A DNA stretch of 54,793 nucleotides from Candidatus Rifleibacteriota bacterium (lineage in GTDB: Bacteria; Muiribacteriota; Ozemobacteria; Ozemobacterales; Ozemobacteraceae), in NCBI GenBank assembly GCA_017417215.1, contig JAFPZP010000011.1:1-54793 (forward strand), in the 5' to 3' direction. Positions within the stretch are counted from its first letter, which is position 1. Every line of letters begins with the position of its first letter. This document shows positions 25,203-33,436 of this stretch, piece after piece. The position numbers and the translations under genes are program-made. The notes beneath the pieces are model-generated. The model did no database searches. It was given only the letters and a program-made list of their open reading frames with translations, and had not been told where the DNA came from.

Positions 25203-26258
25203 CTATTTATTGTTCGAATTTAGAATAGCAGTGGTGGAATGACCTGCTAAAAGAGGAATTATAACGACTTTTCCACCATGACTTGTTACCCAGTCAGCTC
25301 CAACTACTGTTCCTGGGGTGTAGTCTCCACCTTTTATAAGAATATTAGGAGTTAGAGCTTCAATTAATTCTTTGGGAGTGTCTTCATCAAAGCCGATTAC
25401 ATAGTCTACTGCTTCAAGAGCTGCTAAGACATTTGCTCTGTCTTCAAATTTGTGGTAAGGGCGGCTTTCACCTTTCAGACGTTTTATTGATGCATCTGAA
25501 TTAAGTCCTACAATAAGCAGTTCGCCTTGTTTACGGCATTCATTGAGAATGTAAACATGACCTGGATGAAGTATATCGAAGCATCCGTTGGTAAATACTG
25601 ATTTATAGCCTTTAATAGCTTCGGCTAAGGTTTTTATTTCATCACCGCTGATTATTTTTTTACTTGGTAGGGCAGGGGAAGCTGCTTTATTGAATATTTC
25701 ATCTTCAATAGCACGACAAAGACTATGGATTAAAATACTGTGTATTTCTTGTATTCTTGGGGTTTTAGTTGAACCCGAGCGCATAGTTACATCGGCAATA
25801 GCAGAAAGTTTTGAGTCTTTGCTGCCAGTCAATGCTATTGTGGATATATTCATTTCTTTGGCAACTTTGAAAGCTTCGACGATATTGGCTGAATTACCGC
25901 TTGTTGAGATTCCTATTAATACGTCGCCTTTTTTCCCAAAGCCTGAAACCTGTCTTGCAAAGACTTTTTCATAGCCATAATCATTGGAAATTGCTGTAAA
26001 AGTTGCTGATGGAGTGCAAAGTGATATACAGGGAAGTGATGGACGGTCATAACCGAATCGGCCTACTATTTCTCCAGCCATATGTTCAGCATCAGAAGCG
26101 GAACCGCCGTTTCCACAAATTAATATGGTATTGCCATTTTTTAAACAGTTAACAGAAATCAGGGCTGCTTTTTCAAAGTTTTCAGCCAAGTTAGAAAACT
26201 TTGAACTGTTGATAACCATCTTAAGAGCTTGTAAATCATCTAAGAAATAATGCTTCAT
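25203..26258 (-). CDS. GmhA-HldC fusion: heptose-7-phosphate isomerase plus heptose-1-phosphate adenylyltransferase
   Basis: Residues 1 to about 190 form a SIS-domain sedoheptulose-7-phosphate isomerase (GmhA) with GNGGSASDAEHMAGE at 49-63 and ISTSGNSANIVEA. Residues about 205-351 form the adenylyltransferase (HldC, the C-terminal half of HldE) with VFTNGCFDILHPGHV; the nucleotide-binding HPGH is at 231-234, followed by LIVGLNSDASIKRLKGESRP. The two halves act at the first and fourth steps of ADP-heptose synthesis. In E. coli the adenylyltransferase is instead fused to the kinase. Here the kinase is the adjacent separate gene. GmhB and HldD are not in the window. Confidence 0.9.
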   Translation of the reverse strand: MKHYFLDDLQALKMVINSSKFSNLAENFEKAALISVNCLKNGNTILICGNGGSASDAEHMAGEIVGRFGYDRPSLPCISLCTPSATFTAISNDYGYEKVFARQVSGFGKKGDVLIGISTSGNSANIVEAFKVAKEMNISTIALTGSKDSKLSAIADVTMRSGSTKTPRIQEIHSILIHSLCRAIEDEIFNKAASPALPSKKIISGDEIKTLAEAIKGYKSVFTNGCFDILHPGHVYILNECRKQGELLIVGLNSDASIKRLKGESRPYHKFEDRANVLAALEAVDYVIGFDEDTPKELIEALTPNILIKGGDYTPGTVVGADWVTSHGGKVVIIPLLAGHSTTAILNSNNK

Positions 26259-26270
26259 CTTTATTAAACC

Positions 26271-27257
26271 TTATAGTTTGCTGCGGTCAAAGTGGGAAAG
26301 AACCTGTTCCTGGGTAGCAGCTGCTGTTCCAACGATTCCAACAACAACACCAGCAGCAAGATTTGCAACTTCAGCAGATTGAATCATATTGCAACCAGAA
26401 GCTAGCCCTAGACTGAATGTGCTTATAACAGTATCACCAGCACCAGTAACATCGAAAACCTTAATTGCTCTAGTAGGAATAGTTATTGGATCTTTGCCTT
26501 TTTCAAAAAGACTCATGCCTTTTTCACTTCTTGTTATAAGAATAGCATCAGAATGAGTCTGTTTAAGCAGGTCTACTCCGCCTTTCATTATGTCTTCGTC
26601 AGTTTCTAGAAGTCTGCCCAAGGCTTCCTGAGCTTCTTTTACATTTGGTGTAATAATTGTCTGTTTTTTATAGAAGGGGAAATTCTTTTGCCTTGGGTCT
26701 ACGGCAATAAATTTGTTCTTTTTTCTGAATCTTGTAACAATTTCTTTGAAAAGGTCTTCAACGATTACGCCTTTGGCATAGTCAGAAACAATAACACCAT
26801 CAAGTTCGTCTGACATATCAAGAATAACGTTTAGAATAGCTTTCTGGCGTTCGTAGTCAATTGGTTCGGTATGTTCTCTGTCTACTCTCAGCATTTGCTG
26901 ATTCTGACCAAGTATTCTAGTCTTGACTGAGGTTCTTCTGCCAGAATCAACAATCAGACCTTCTGTTCCTATACCATGACTCTGGAGCTCTTCTGTAAGT
27001 CTTCTGCCAGAACCATCGTCGCCAACTATTCCGAAAATATGCGCTTTTGCGCCCATTGCAACAACGTTAGAAGCAACGTTAGCAGCTCCACCAGGTCTCC
27101 ATGTTTCTTTTTTTACTTGAACTACAGGAACTGGAGCTTCGGGAGAAATTCTATCAACTTTTCCCCAACAGAATTCATCTAGCATTACATCGCCTAAAAT
27201 AGCGATACTTCTGCCTGTAAAACCTTTTAAAATTTTTTCTAACTCGTTGCGTTGCAT
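26271..27257 (-). CDS. hldA: D-beta-D-heptose 7-phosphate kinase (HldA)
   Basis: The 328-residue PfkB/ribokinase-family protein corresponds to the N-terminal kinase half of E. coli HldE. It begins with a substrate region, LGDVMLDEFCWGKVDRISPE, followed by PGGAANVASNV. The catalytic C-terminal motif is DVTGAGDTVIS, with the base Asp. It lacks the adenylyltransferase half, which is fused to GmhA in the next gene, 12 bases downstream. An AAAGG site precedes the ATG. It works in the cytoplasm in LPS core heptose supply. Confidence 0.93.
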   Translation of the reverse strand: MQRNELEKILKGFTGRSIAILGDVMLDEFCWGKVDRISPEAPVPVVQVKKETWRPGGAANVASNVVAMGAKAHIFGIVGDDGSGRRLTEELQSHGIGTEGLIVDSGRRTSVKTRILGQNQQMLRVDREHTEPIDYERQKAILNVILDMSDELDGVIVSDYAKGVIVEDLFKEIVTRFRKKNKFIAVDPRQKNFPFYKKQTIITPNVKEAQEALGRLLETDEDIMKGGVDLLKQTHSDAILITRSEKGMSLFEKGKDPITIPTRAIKVFDVTGAGDTVISTFSLGLASGCNMIQSAEVANLAAGVVVGIVGTAAATQEQVLSHFDRSKL

Positions 27258-27343
27258 TTGTTTGACCTTTCAATTATTTACTGCTTCAACTTATCATTAT
27301 GACTCTTTGTAGTCAAGATTTTGATAGATAAATAACAACAATT

Positions 27344-29650
27344 CTAGAGTCTGATATAGTGCGGCAAGAGAATATAATAAACTAAATCATATGAGTTTAA
27401 TGTTTGTTCAATACTATACTTAAGACGTATTCTTTCTCTTGCTTTGATACCCAAAGAGCAAAGATCTTTGTTGTCTGTTTCCATCATTTTTATAATTGCA
27501 TCTGCCAACATTGATGGATTACTGGGCTCTACTATTAATCCTGCATCACCGACAATATTTCGGCTTTCTCCAACGTTAGTAGCTATGCATGGAGTGCCAA
27601 CACTCATAGATTCCGCGATAACATTGGGGAAGGCTTCAGAACTTGATGAAGATACTAGAAAATCAGCGCCTGCCATTATTTTTTCTATATTAGACTGGTT
27701 GCCTAGCAAGATCAGATGATTTTTTATTGATGAATAATCTGGTAAAGAACATAATTGGCTGTTGTTCTTTTCTAACCCTTTCCCGCAAAGAATAAAAACT
27801 ATATCTGGCTTCTTTTTTATAACATGTTTTATTGCCTGAAATAGAGTGGGGTAGTCTTTTTCAGGGCAATAACGTCCTACGTTAATAGCGATTTTATAAT
27901 TATCAGGAATATTGAATCTGTTTTTTAAGTAAGTTTTGGTTTCACTTTTGTCTATATTGGGTAAAACAAACCCATTAGGAACAACCAGACTCTTTTTGTT
28001 GGAATAACCTATAGAAACATGCTTTTTTTTCGAAGTTTCTGAACAGTAGAGGGTGTAATTGTGTCTCATTTTGGAAATATAAGCACCTAAATAGGCAGAT
28101 ATTTTGGTTTTTATTGAACCGGCATTTGGGTTTTCATGTCTTATGCAATTAATTGTTGCTCTTTTTAAGAAAGGATAAATAAGGTTTATTAGATTATTGG
28201 AATGATAAAGCCATGTTTGAATTATAGTGGGATTAATTCTTCTAATTTGTTTTATAAGTTTTAAAACAGCATTTGTAGATATTAAATTGAAGATGTTCCT
28301 TGGAATAAATGCTGTTTCTACTTTTATTCCCGCTTTTATAAATTCTTCAGCTAATATGCCTGGTTCAAAAAGAGTTAAGACTCTATGTTCAACAAATTGG
28401 CTATTGAGTTTGGGAATAATCTTAAGCAAGTTTCTTTCAGTTCCGCCAACGTTTAAATCGCCAATTATATGTAATACAATTTCTTTATTATTGTCTTTGC
28501 CAACACAAGTGTTAGATAGTGTTTTATTATTTGAATTCTTTAAAACTCTTTCTGCTCGCAGTTTCCAAGTATAATTATTTTTTAGTAACTCAAAAGCATT
28601 ATTTGATAATTTTTTTGTTAAATCCGGTTTACATAATATTTTTACAATAGAATTTTTCCACTCTGAAATATTGTTGTAATCAACTAATAGGGCAGTTTTT
28701 TTATCTTCTAAAATCTCTTTTATGGCAGGTAAATTTGACGCAATTATAGGTTTTTTACTTGCCATATATTCAAATATTTTTAGAGGTGACATCCAGTCAG
28801 AATAATTAATTTTTTTGTAATTTTCTGAATAAACTTCGTCGGAGAAAGGAGCTAACAATATACTACATTGAGATAAAAATTGAGGAATTTCTGAAGGTTT
28901 TAAAAAACCTTTGAAAAATAAATTATTTAATTTATTATTTTTTTGTAACTGCGCTATTTGTGCTGGTGAACCTCCTGCTATTGCAAAATTTAATTCTGGC
29001 ATTAATTTTGCAATTTCAATTATTGTTTCAATGCCTTTCCCAGGATACAAGCTGCCAGCATAACCAATTAAAGGTTTTTCTATTTTTTTTGTTTCTTTTA
29101 AATATTTGTCTTCTATATCCGCTCCATCAGGGGCTAATAAAATTTTATTCGGATATTTTTTAAATATATCAAAATTTTTAAAATAATAATTATATAGTGC
29201 TTTATTTATTACTATAAGCCTTTTAAATTGCGGTTTTGAAAATAAATAGTATTCAAGTTGTTTTTTGCCTGATACTGGCGCAGTATGACTTTCATAAACT
29301 ATAGGTTTATTTAGCTTCAAACAAGCTATTAAAGCGTATAAATTTCTTCCATAAATAATATCTGGATTAATATTTGAATTTTTTAATGCTTTTATTACTT
29401 TATAACTATATTCTAATCCGCCAAATAAGCGAATATTAGATGCAGAAATATGAAAAATATTAAAATTATTTTTTATTCCATAATAGTCTTTTATGCTGTT
29501 CATATCAGCATTATTGCTATTCCCTGATGATTTTGCAAATAAGGTGACATCATGACCTGATTCTGAAAAAGCATTACACATTTTCATTACTTGAATAGAA
29601 TTGGCTTTTTTAGAAGGTATATAAGAATTTGAAAAATAGACTATTTTCAT
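27344..29650 (-). CDS. Tandem double GT4 glycosyltransferase
   Basis: The 768-residue protein is two complete GT4-like enzymes in one chain. The first half (about residues 1-380) begins MKIVYFSNSYIPSKKANSIQ and has LIGYAGSLYPGKGIETII and the 'SPLKIFEYMASKKPIIASN' region. The second (from about 393) begins VLHIIGDLNVGGTERNLLK and has INVGRYCPEKDYPTLFQAI and SSEAFPNVIAESMSVGTPCI. A single GT4 is usually 350-420 residues, so this is a fusion, possibly adding two sugars in succession. It overlaps the upstream polymerase gene by 4 bases. Base composition is more AT-rich than the heptose genes, as in exchanged O-antigen genes. Confidence 0.85.
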   Translation of the reverse strand: MKIVYFSNSYIPSKKANSIQVMKMCNAFSESGHDVTLFAKSSGNSNNADMNSIKDYYGIKNNFNIFHISASNIRLFGGLEYSYKVIKALKNSNINPDIIYGRNLYALIACLKLNKPIVYESHTAPVSGKKQLEYYLFSKPQFKRLIVINKALYNYYFKNFDIFKKYPNKILLAPDGADIEDKYLKETKKIEKPLIGYAGSLYPGKGIETIIEIAKLMPELNFAIAGGSPAQIAQLQKNNKLNNLFFKGFLKPSEIPQFLSQCSILLAPFSDEVYSENYKKINYSDWMSPLKIFEYMASKKPIIASNLPAIKEILEDKKTALLVDYNNISEWKNSIVKILCKPDLTKKLSNNAFELLKNNYTWKLRAERVLKNSNNKTLSNTCVGKDNNKEIVLHIIGDLNVGGTERNLLKIIPKLNSQFVEHRVLTLFEPGILAEEFIKAGIKVETAFIPRNIFNLISTNAVLKLIKQIRRINPTIIQTWLYHSNNLINLIYPFLKRATINCIRHENPNAGSIKTKISAYLGAYISKMRHNYTLYCSETSKKKHVSIGYSNKKSLVVPNGFVLPNIDKSETKTYLKNRFNIPDNYKIAINVGRYCPEKDYPTLFQAIKHVIKKKPDIVFILCGKGLEKNNSQLCSLPDYSSIKNHLILLGNQSNIEKIMAGADFLVSSSSSEAFPNVIAESMSVGTPCIATNVGESRNIVGDAGLIVEPSNPSMLADAIIKMMETDNKDLCSLGIKARERIRLKYSIEQTLNSYDLVYYILLPHYIRL

Positions 29651-30873
29651 ATTTCAGATGATTCCTTGCAATTATTGGCAGAAAGTATACAGAGTAAAAT
29701 CGCTTGTATTGTCCACTGATTGCGCGTTAATAGAGCTAGTTCTTTACAGTTAAGCAGTATGGAAGAAATGAAAATTATAATAGCTGCGATAGCTATTTCC
29801 CCTAAATGATTACGTTGTTTAAAAGCAGAACAAATGCCCCAGATAAATGGATAAACCATAAAAGCTAATCCTATAAATCCTATTGCATAAATACTTCTTA
29901 TCCAACCCACATCTGATAGTATATAAAATGCATTGGTTCTTCCATAATTACCTTTGCCAAACAAGGCTGTATTAAGGTCATTAGGAAGAAAATACATAGG
30001 AATTAAAAGTTCCAGAGCCTGACTTTTTAATTTGAAAGTTCTTATTATTTCCTGACATTTATATAAATTGCTAGATATGAATTTTGTTGGCAAATAATTA
30101 TAAGCTAGAGCATAGATGATTGAGAAAGTGATAAGACATATAGATATTGTTTTGAAAAAACTGAATATATTCTTTTTTGAAAATTTAGAAATAGAGAGTT
30201 TTAAAATAATATATAGCGGAAGAAGTAAAATATATATAAATAAACCGCTTCTACCGCCTAAAATAGAAGAAATTAATATTAAAGGAAATGAGATAAAAAT
30301 AAATATTTTTTTCGATATTTCTTTAACGTTGTTAAGAAGAAAGGGAGTTAACATAAGGCCAAATATTTGTAACAAAGAAGTTTGTGATAAACCATAAGTT
30401 AAACCGCAGATTCTGAAACCTTCTAAAAATGGGGAATTGGGGTTTGCGTAGTCTGCTGCATTGGTTATAGAATATATAAAAAGCCTCAGTGGTGCATAAG
30501 AATACATAGAGATCATTATTACAGCATGAATTATAATACTTGAATAAATGTGGAAACAAATCTTTTGTATTGGTTGTTTATACTGCTTTTTATAAAGGTT
30601 AAAGAGTGCGAAACAAGCTATAAGCATGATTAATGCTCTGCCTGAACGTAAAATTGGGGTTAAATCAGTTATTCCTGTGAGTAAAACTATTATAATCGAA
30701 TATAGAACTAGTAAAGACAAAGCTAGGGTAGGGGTATTCTTTTTTAAAAAAGCAAATGGTTTGTAGATATAAAAGTATTGCACTGCAAGAACAGTTGCAG
30801 CAATTGCAGAAATATCAAGTATGAAATTGATTTTCCAACCGAAAATCAGGAAAAAGGTAATAATAAATAACAT
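29647..30873 (-). CDS. O-antigen polymerase/ligase-like membrane protein
   Basis: The 408-residue protein is almost entirely hydrophobic, with about ten membrane segments. It has a polar periplasmic loop between later segments (about residues 270-320) that includes FLPNDLNTALFGKGNYGRTN. This layout, the GGRSGLF motif after a membrane segment and its partner glycosyltransferase fit the Wzy/WaaL superfamily. Sequence alone does not separate polymerase from ligase. It is AT-rich, and its stop overlaps the double glycosyltransferase start. Confidence 0.7.
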   Translation of the reverse strand: MLFIITFFLIFGWKINFILDISAIAATVLAVQYFYIYKPFAFLKKNTPTLALSLLVLYSIIIVLLTGITDLTPILRSGRALIMLIACFALFNLYKKQYKQPIQKICFHIYSSIIIHAVIMISMYSYAPLRLFIYSITNAADYANPNSPFLEGFRICGLTYGLSQTSLLQIFGLMLTPFLLNNVKEISKKIFIFISFPLILISSILGGRSGLFIYILLLPLYIILKLSISKFSKKNIFSFFKTISICLITFSIIYALAYNYLPTKFISSNLYKCQEIIRTFKLKSQALELLIPMYFLPNDLNTALFGKGNYGRTNAFYILSDVGWIRSIYAIGFIGLAFMVYPFIWGICSAFKQRNHLGEIAIAAIIIFISSILLNCKELALLTRNQWTIQAILLCILSANNCKESSEI

Positions 30874-30917
30874 TGGGTTATTCTAACATACTTTATTAGG
30901 CTTGTCAGTTGGTATAA

Positions 30918-30982
30918 CTTGATTTAAGTAATAATCAAGAGAGGACACTTTTCTTGATAATAAAATCATAATATGGTAGCAT
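30918..30982 (+). promoter_or_regulatory. Promoter with CTTGAT dyads
   Basis: CTTGATT (30918-30924), AATCAAG (30933-30939) and CTTGATA (30953-30959) are alternating copies of one half-site. TTGATA (30954-30959) and TAGCAT (30977-30982), 17 bases apart, could be the promoter for the exported protein at 31016. The half-sites would overlap its -35. This is a weak prediction. Confidence 0.35.
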
Positions 30983-31015
30983 TAACAAGATGATATGTAC
31001 TCTTAGGAGAATCTG

Positions 31016-31774
31016 ATGCGTATTGGTAATTTGGGTTTTAAAACCATTCTGATTTCTTTTGTTATTATGCTTTTTACACTGGTTAATGAAGCCGGTTTGT
31101 ATGCTTCTTCTATTGTAGAATTTACTGCTATTGGTAAGATTGAATCTATTTACAAAAATAGAGTTAGTATGAATATTCTTCATATTATAGCTTCTAATAC
31201 TGAAAATCTGAATGTTGCTACTGGCAGTTGGATAAGTTTTGATATTCCTAAATCAAATTTCGATAAAAGCAGCCGCCGTGACAAACAGATTGAATACGGC
31301 TCAGTAGTTGAAGTTTCTTTGATTGGTAATGTTGCTACTGAATATGAAGTAGATGAAGACGATCAGGGCGATAAAAAGATTTCCACTTCAAGTTCTTCTG
31401 CTAATAACGTATTGCTTTGGACTGCTCAATCCTGCAAAAAGGTAAAGAATCCAAAAGATTATTTACCTGAAAGCGAAAAAGACAAATCTAAAAAAGGCAG
31501 AAAAAAGAATAAAAAAGAAAAAGAACCAGTTAAAATCTGGACACAGGAAGAAACTGTTCGTGGTGTCGTTCTTGTAAGAAATGATAAGGTTTATATAAAA
31601 GAAGAACGCTTAGGTAAAAGTGATAAAGGTCTTGAAGTTCTTTCAGAAGAATGGAACGATAAGCTTAAAGATTTACCTAATCAGAAAGTTGTTCTTCATG
31701 GTATCACTCATAGAACAAGTTTGGCTTCTGGAACAATGGAAGTTCATAATGCTTTGAAGGTTTATCCTAAGTAA
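31016..31774 (+). CDS. Exported protein of unknown function
   Basis: The 252-residue protein has a signal peptide (residues 1 to about 30, ending near LYAS). A beta-type domain of about 110 residues follows (VEFTAIGKIESIYKNRVSMN). A Lys-rich linker (residues about 155-172) separates it from a second short region with similar patterns (TVRGVVLVRNDKVYIKEER). I recognise no family. A possible OB-like or soluble-binding fold in each half is only a guess. A TTAGGAG site precedes the ATG. It is followed after 12 bases by a propeller lipoprotein and probably shares its transcript. Confidence 0.55.
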   Translation: MRIGNLGFKTILISFVIMLFTLVNEAGLYASSIVEFTAIGKIESIYKNRVSMNILHIIASNTENLNVATGSWISFDIPKSNFDKSSRRDKQIEYGSVVEVSLIGNVATEYEVDEDDQGDKKISTSSSSANNVLLWTAQSCKKVKNPKDYLPESEKDKSKKGRKKNKKEKEPVKIWTQEETVRGVVLVRNDKVYIKEERLGKSDKGLEVLSEEWNDKLKDLPNQKVVLHGITHRTSLASGTMEVHNALKVYPK

Positions 31775-31786
31775 GGGAGTTAAAAA

Positions 31787-32860
31787 GTGAGAAATAAAAG
31801 TATTGCGTTCTTATTGCTTTTTATAATTTCTTTGATGGCACTTACAGGTTGTAACGACTCCAAAAAAGACGATAAGCCTAAAGTATTTAGTTTTACTCGT
31901 TTTACAAAAGCAGAAGGCTTGGCTTATGAACATGTAACAAGTTTGGCCGCCTTAGGCGATAAAATTTATGCTGGAACAGACAAAGGCCTGTTTATTTACG
32001 ACGGAACAAATTGGGGCATTCAAAATGCAAAGAATAACAATAAGCTCGGTTCAGACCTTATTGTTAATATACAGTCTCTAAATGGTAAAATCTGGATAGC
32101 TACCGATAATGGAGCTTGTTATTGTAATGGCAGTTCTTTCTATTCTGTTTATACTGGTGGCAGAGCTAGAGCTATTTCTGGTAACGCTACCGGAGCTGCA
32201 GTTGGAACAGCATATGGTGTAATCATAAACGGAAATAACACCGCATCAAATATAGGGCAGCACGAAATTTCCTATATGCTTTATGACAAAAAAGGAAATT
32301 TATGGGTTGGAACTAGAAAAGAAGGTGTTTTCAATCTTCAGAGCGGTATGGCAAGACAGTATAAAGGACCAGCAAAGACTATTATGGGATTTTCTCTTGT
32401 AGATGTACCTGCTAGCCCGGCCAATTGTAGATTACCTGGAAACTTGATTAAATCTATGATTCCGTATAAAGATATGATTGCTGTTGGAACTACAGGTGGT
32501 CTTTGTATAACTGATTTTACAAACTATTATGAATGTTATACTGCTAAACATAAAGAATTTTTCCAAAGAGGAAACAAGATTACAGATGAAGAAGTAGAAG
32601 GCAACAGCAAAATTCCAGGAAATAAAGTTCTTGCTCTTGCTGCTACCGACAATGATGAGTTGCTCTTTGTTGTTACCGACTTAGGTTTAGGTATTTTAAA
32701 AGACAAAGAATGGCTTGAAGTTGATAAAATAATTCCTGGTTTGCCCGATGGTCTTACATCTGTTGCTTGGAGCAATGGCGATTTATGGTTGGGTACAGAA
32801 GACGGTGTTTTAAAAGTCAGCAAGTTCTCTGATTATTTCGCTAATAAAGAAGAAAAATAA
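31787..32860 (+). CDS. Lipoprotein with beta-propeller repeats
   Basis: The 357-residue protein starts at a GTG with GGGAG upstream. It carries a lipoprotein signal with lipobox LTGC (cysteine 22). The mature part contains repeated blades of the two-component-regulator-propeller type: GDKIYAGTDKGLFIYDGTNW, GKIWIATDNGACYCNGSSF, KGNLWVGTRKEGVFNL, DMIAVGTTGGLCI and GDLWLGTEDGVLKV. Such propellers usually bind ligands or partners. No enzymatic or signalling domain is attached, so it is a free-standing propeller on a membrane surface. Confidence 0.75.
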   Translation: MRNKSIAFLLLFIISLMALTGCNDSKKDDKPKVFSFTRFTKAEGLAYEHVTSLAALGDKIYAGTDKGLFIYDGTNWGIQNAKNNNKLGSDLIVNIQSLNGKIWIATDNGACYCNGSSFYSVYTGGRARAISGNATGAAVGTAYGVIINGNNTASNIGQHEISYMLYDKKGNLWVGTRKEGVFNLQSGMARQYKGPAKTIMGFSLVDVPASPANCRLPGNLIKSMIPYKDMIAVGTTGGLCITDFTNYYECYTAKHKEFFQRGNKITDEEVEGNSKIPGNKVLALAATDNDELLFVVTDLGLGILKDKEWLEVDKIIPGLPDGLTSVAWSNGDLWLGTEDGVLKVSKFSDYFANKEEK

Positions 32861-32880
32861 TGAAATAAAGAAAAATATTG

Positions 32881-32908
32881 GTTGCCAGCAATTTTTATTG
32901 TTGGCAAC
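32881..32908 (+). terminator. Probable terminator hairpin
   Basis: GTTGCCAGCAAT pairs with ATTGTTGGCAAC (one G-T pair), giving a 12-bp stem and a 4-base loop. It lies between the propeller lipoprotein and the FUN14 gene. The T-run after it is weak, so termination may be partial. Confidence 0.6.
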
Positions 32909-32935
32909 TAGTATTTTAGATAACAAATAGAAAAT

Positions 32936-33421
32936 ATGACAAACAAATCTTATAAAAAATACTTTTATGTTTTCGCTGCAACTGCAGGTATGTTAGCTGT
33001 TTCTCAAATTCTTGATGCTGAGACTGCATCTAATACTGTTGAAATAATGGCTAAAACTGCTTCCAATGCATCAGATACTGCACTCGCATCTGGCTCTGCT
33101 GTATTAGACCAGCTTTTAGGCGGACAAGGAACTTACTGGCTGGCAACACTGGGTGGTGGTGGAATAGCTGGTTGGTGTGTCGGTTATACCCTGAAAAAGG
33201 TCGCAAAAGTTGTTGCTATATTCTTAGGAATTACTTTTATTACACTGCAATACTTAGCATATAAACATGTTATAACAGTTGACTGGACAAAAGTTCAGAA
33301 TGCTGTCGACAAACAGCATTTAGAACAGTCTGCACAGGGTTTAATGTCGTTTTTGACTTACAATTTACCTTTTGCAGGTTCATTTTTAGTCGGTTTTTGG
33401 CTCGGTTTCAGAAAAGGCTGA
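32936..33421 (+). CDS. FUN14-family membrane protein
   Basis: The 161-residue protein has a hydrophobic N-terminal segment (about residues 10-25), a polar Ala/Ser-rich stretch, and then the FUN14 pattern: GGGGIAGWCVGYTLKKVAKV, a membrane segment (LGITFITLQYLAYKHV), VDWTKVQ and a last glycine-rich membrane segment ending LGFRKG. FUN14 proteins are small membrane proteins found in bacteria, archaea and eukaryotes, without a settled bacterial role. It stops 15 bases before the radical SAM gene, suggesting co-transcription. Confidence 0.75.
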   Translation: MTNKSYKKYFYVFAATAGMLAVSQILDAETASNTVEIMAKTASNASDTALASGSAVLDQLLGGQGTYWLATLGGGGIAGWCVGYTLKKVAKVVAIFLGITFITLQYLAYKHVITVDWTKVQNAVDKQHLEQSAQGLMSFLTYNLPFAGSFLVGFWLGFRKG

Positions 33422-33436
33422 TGGGTTTGATTTCAG

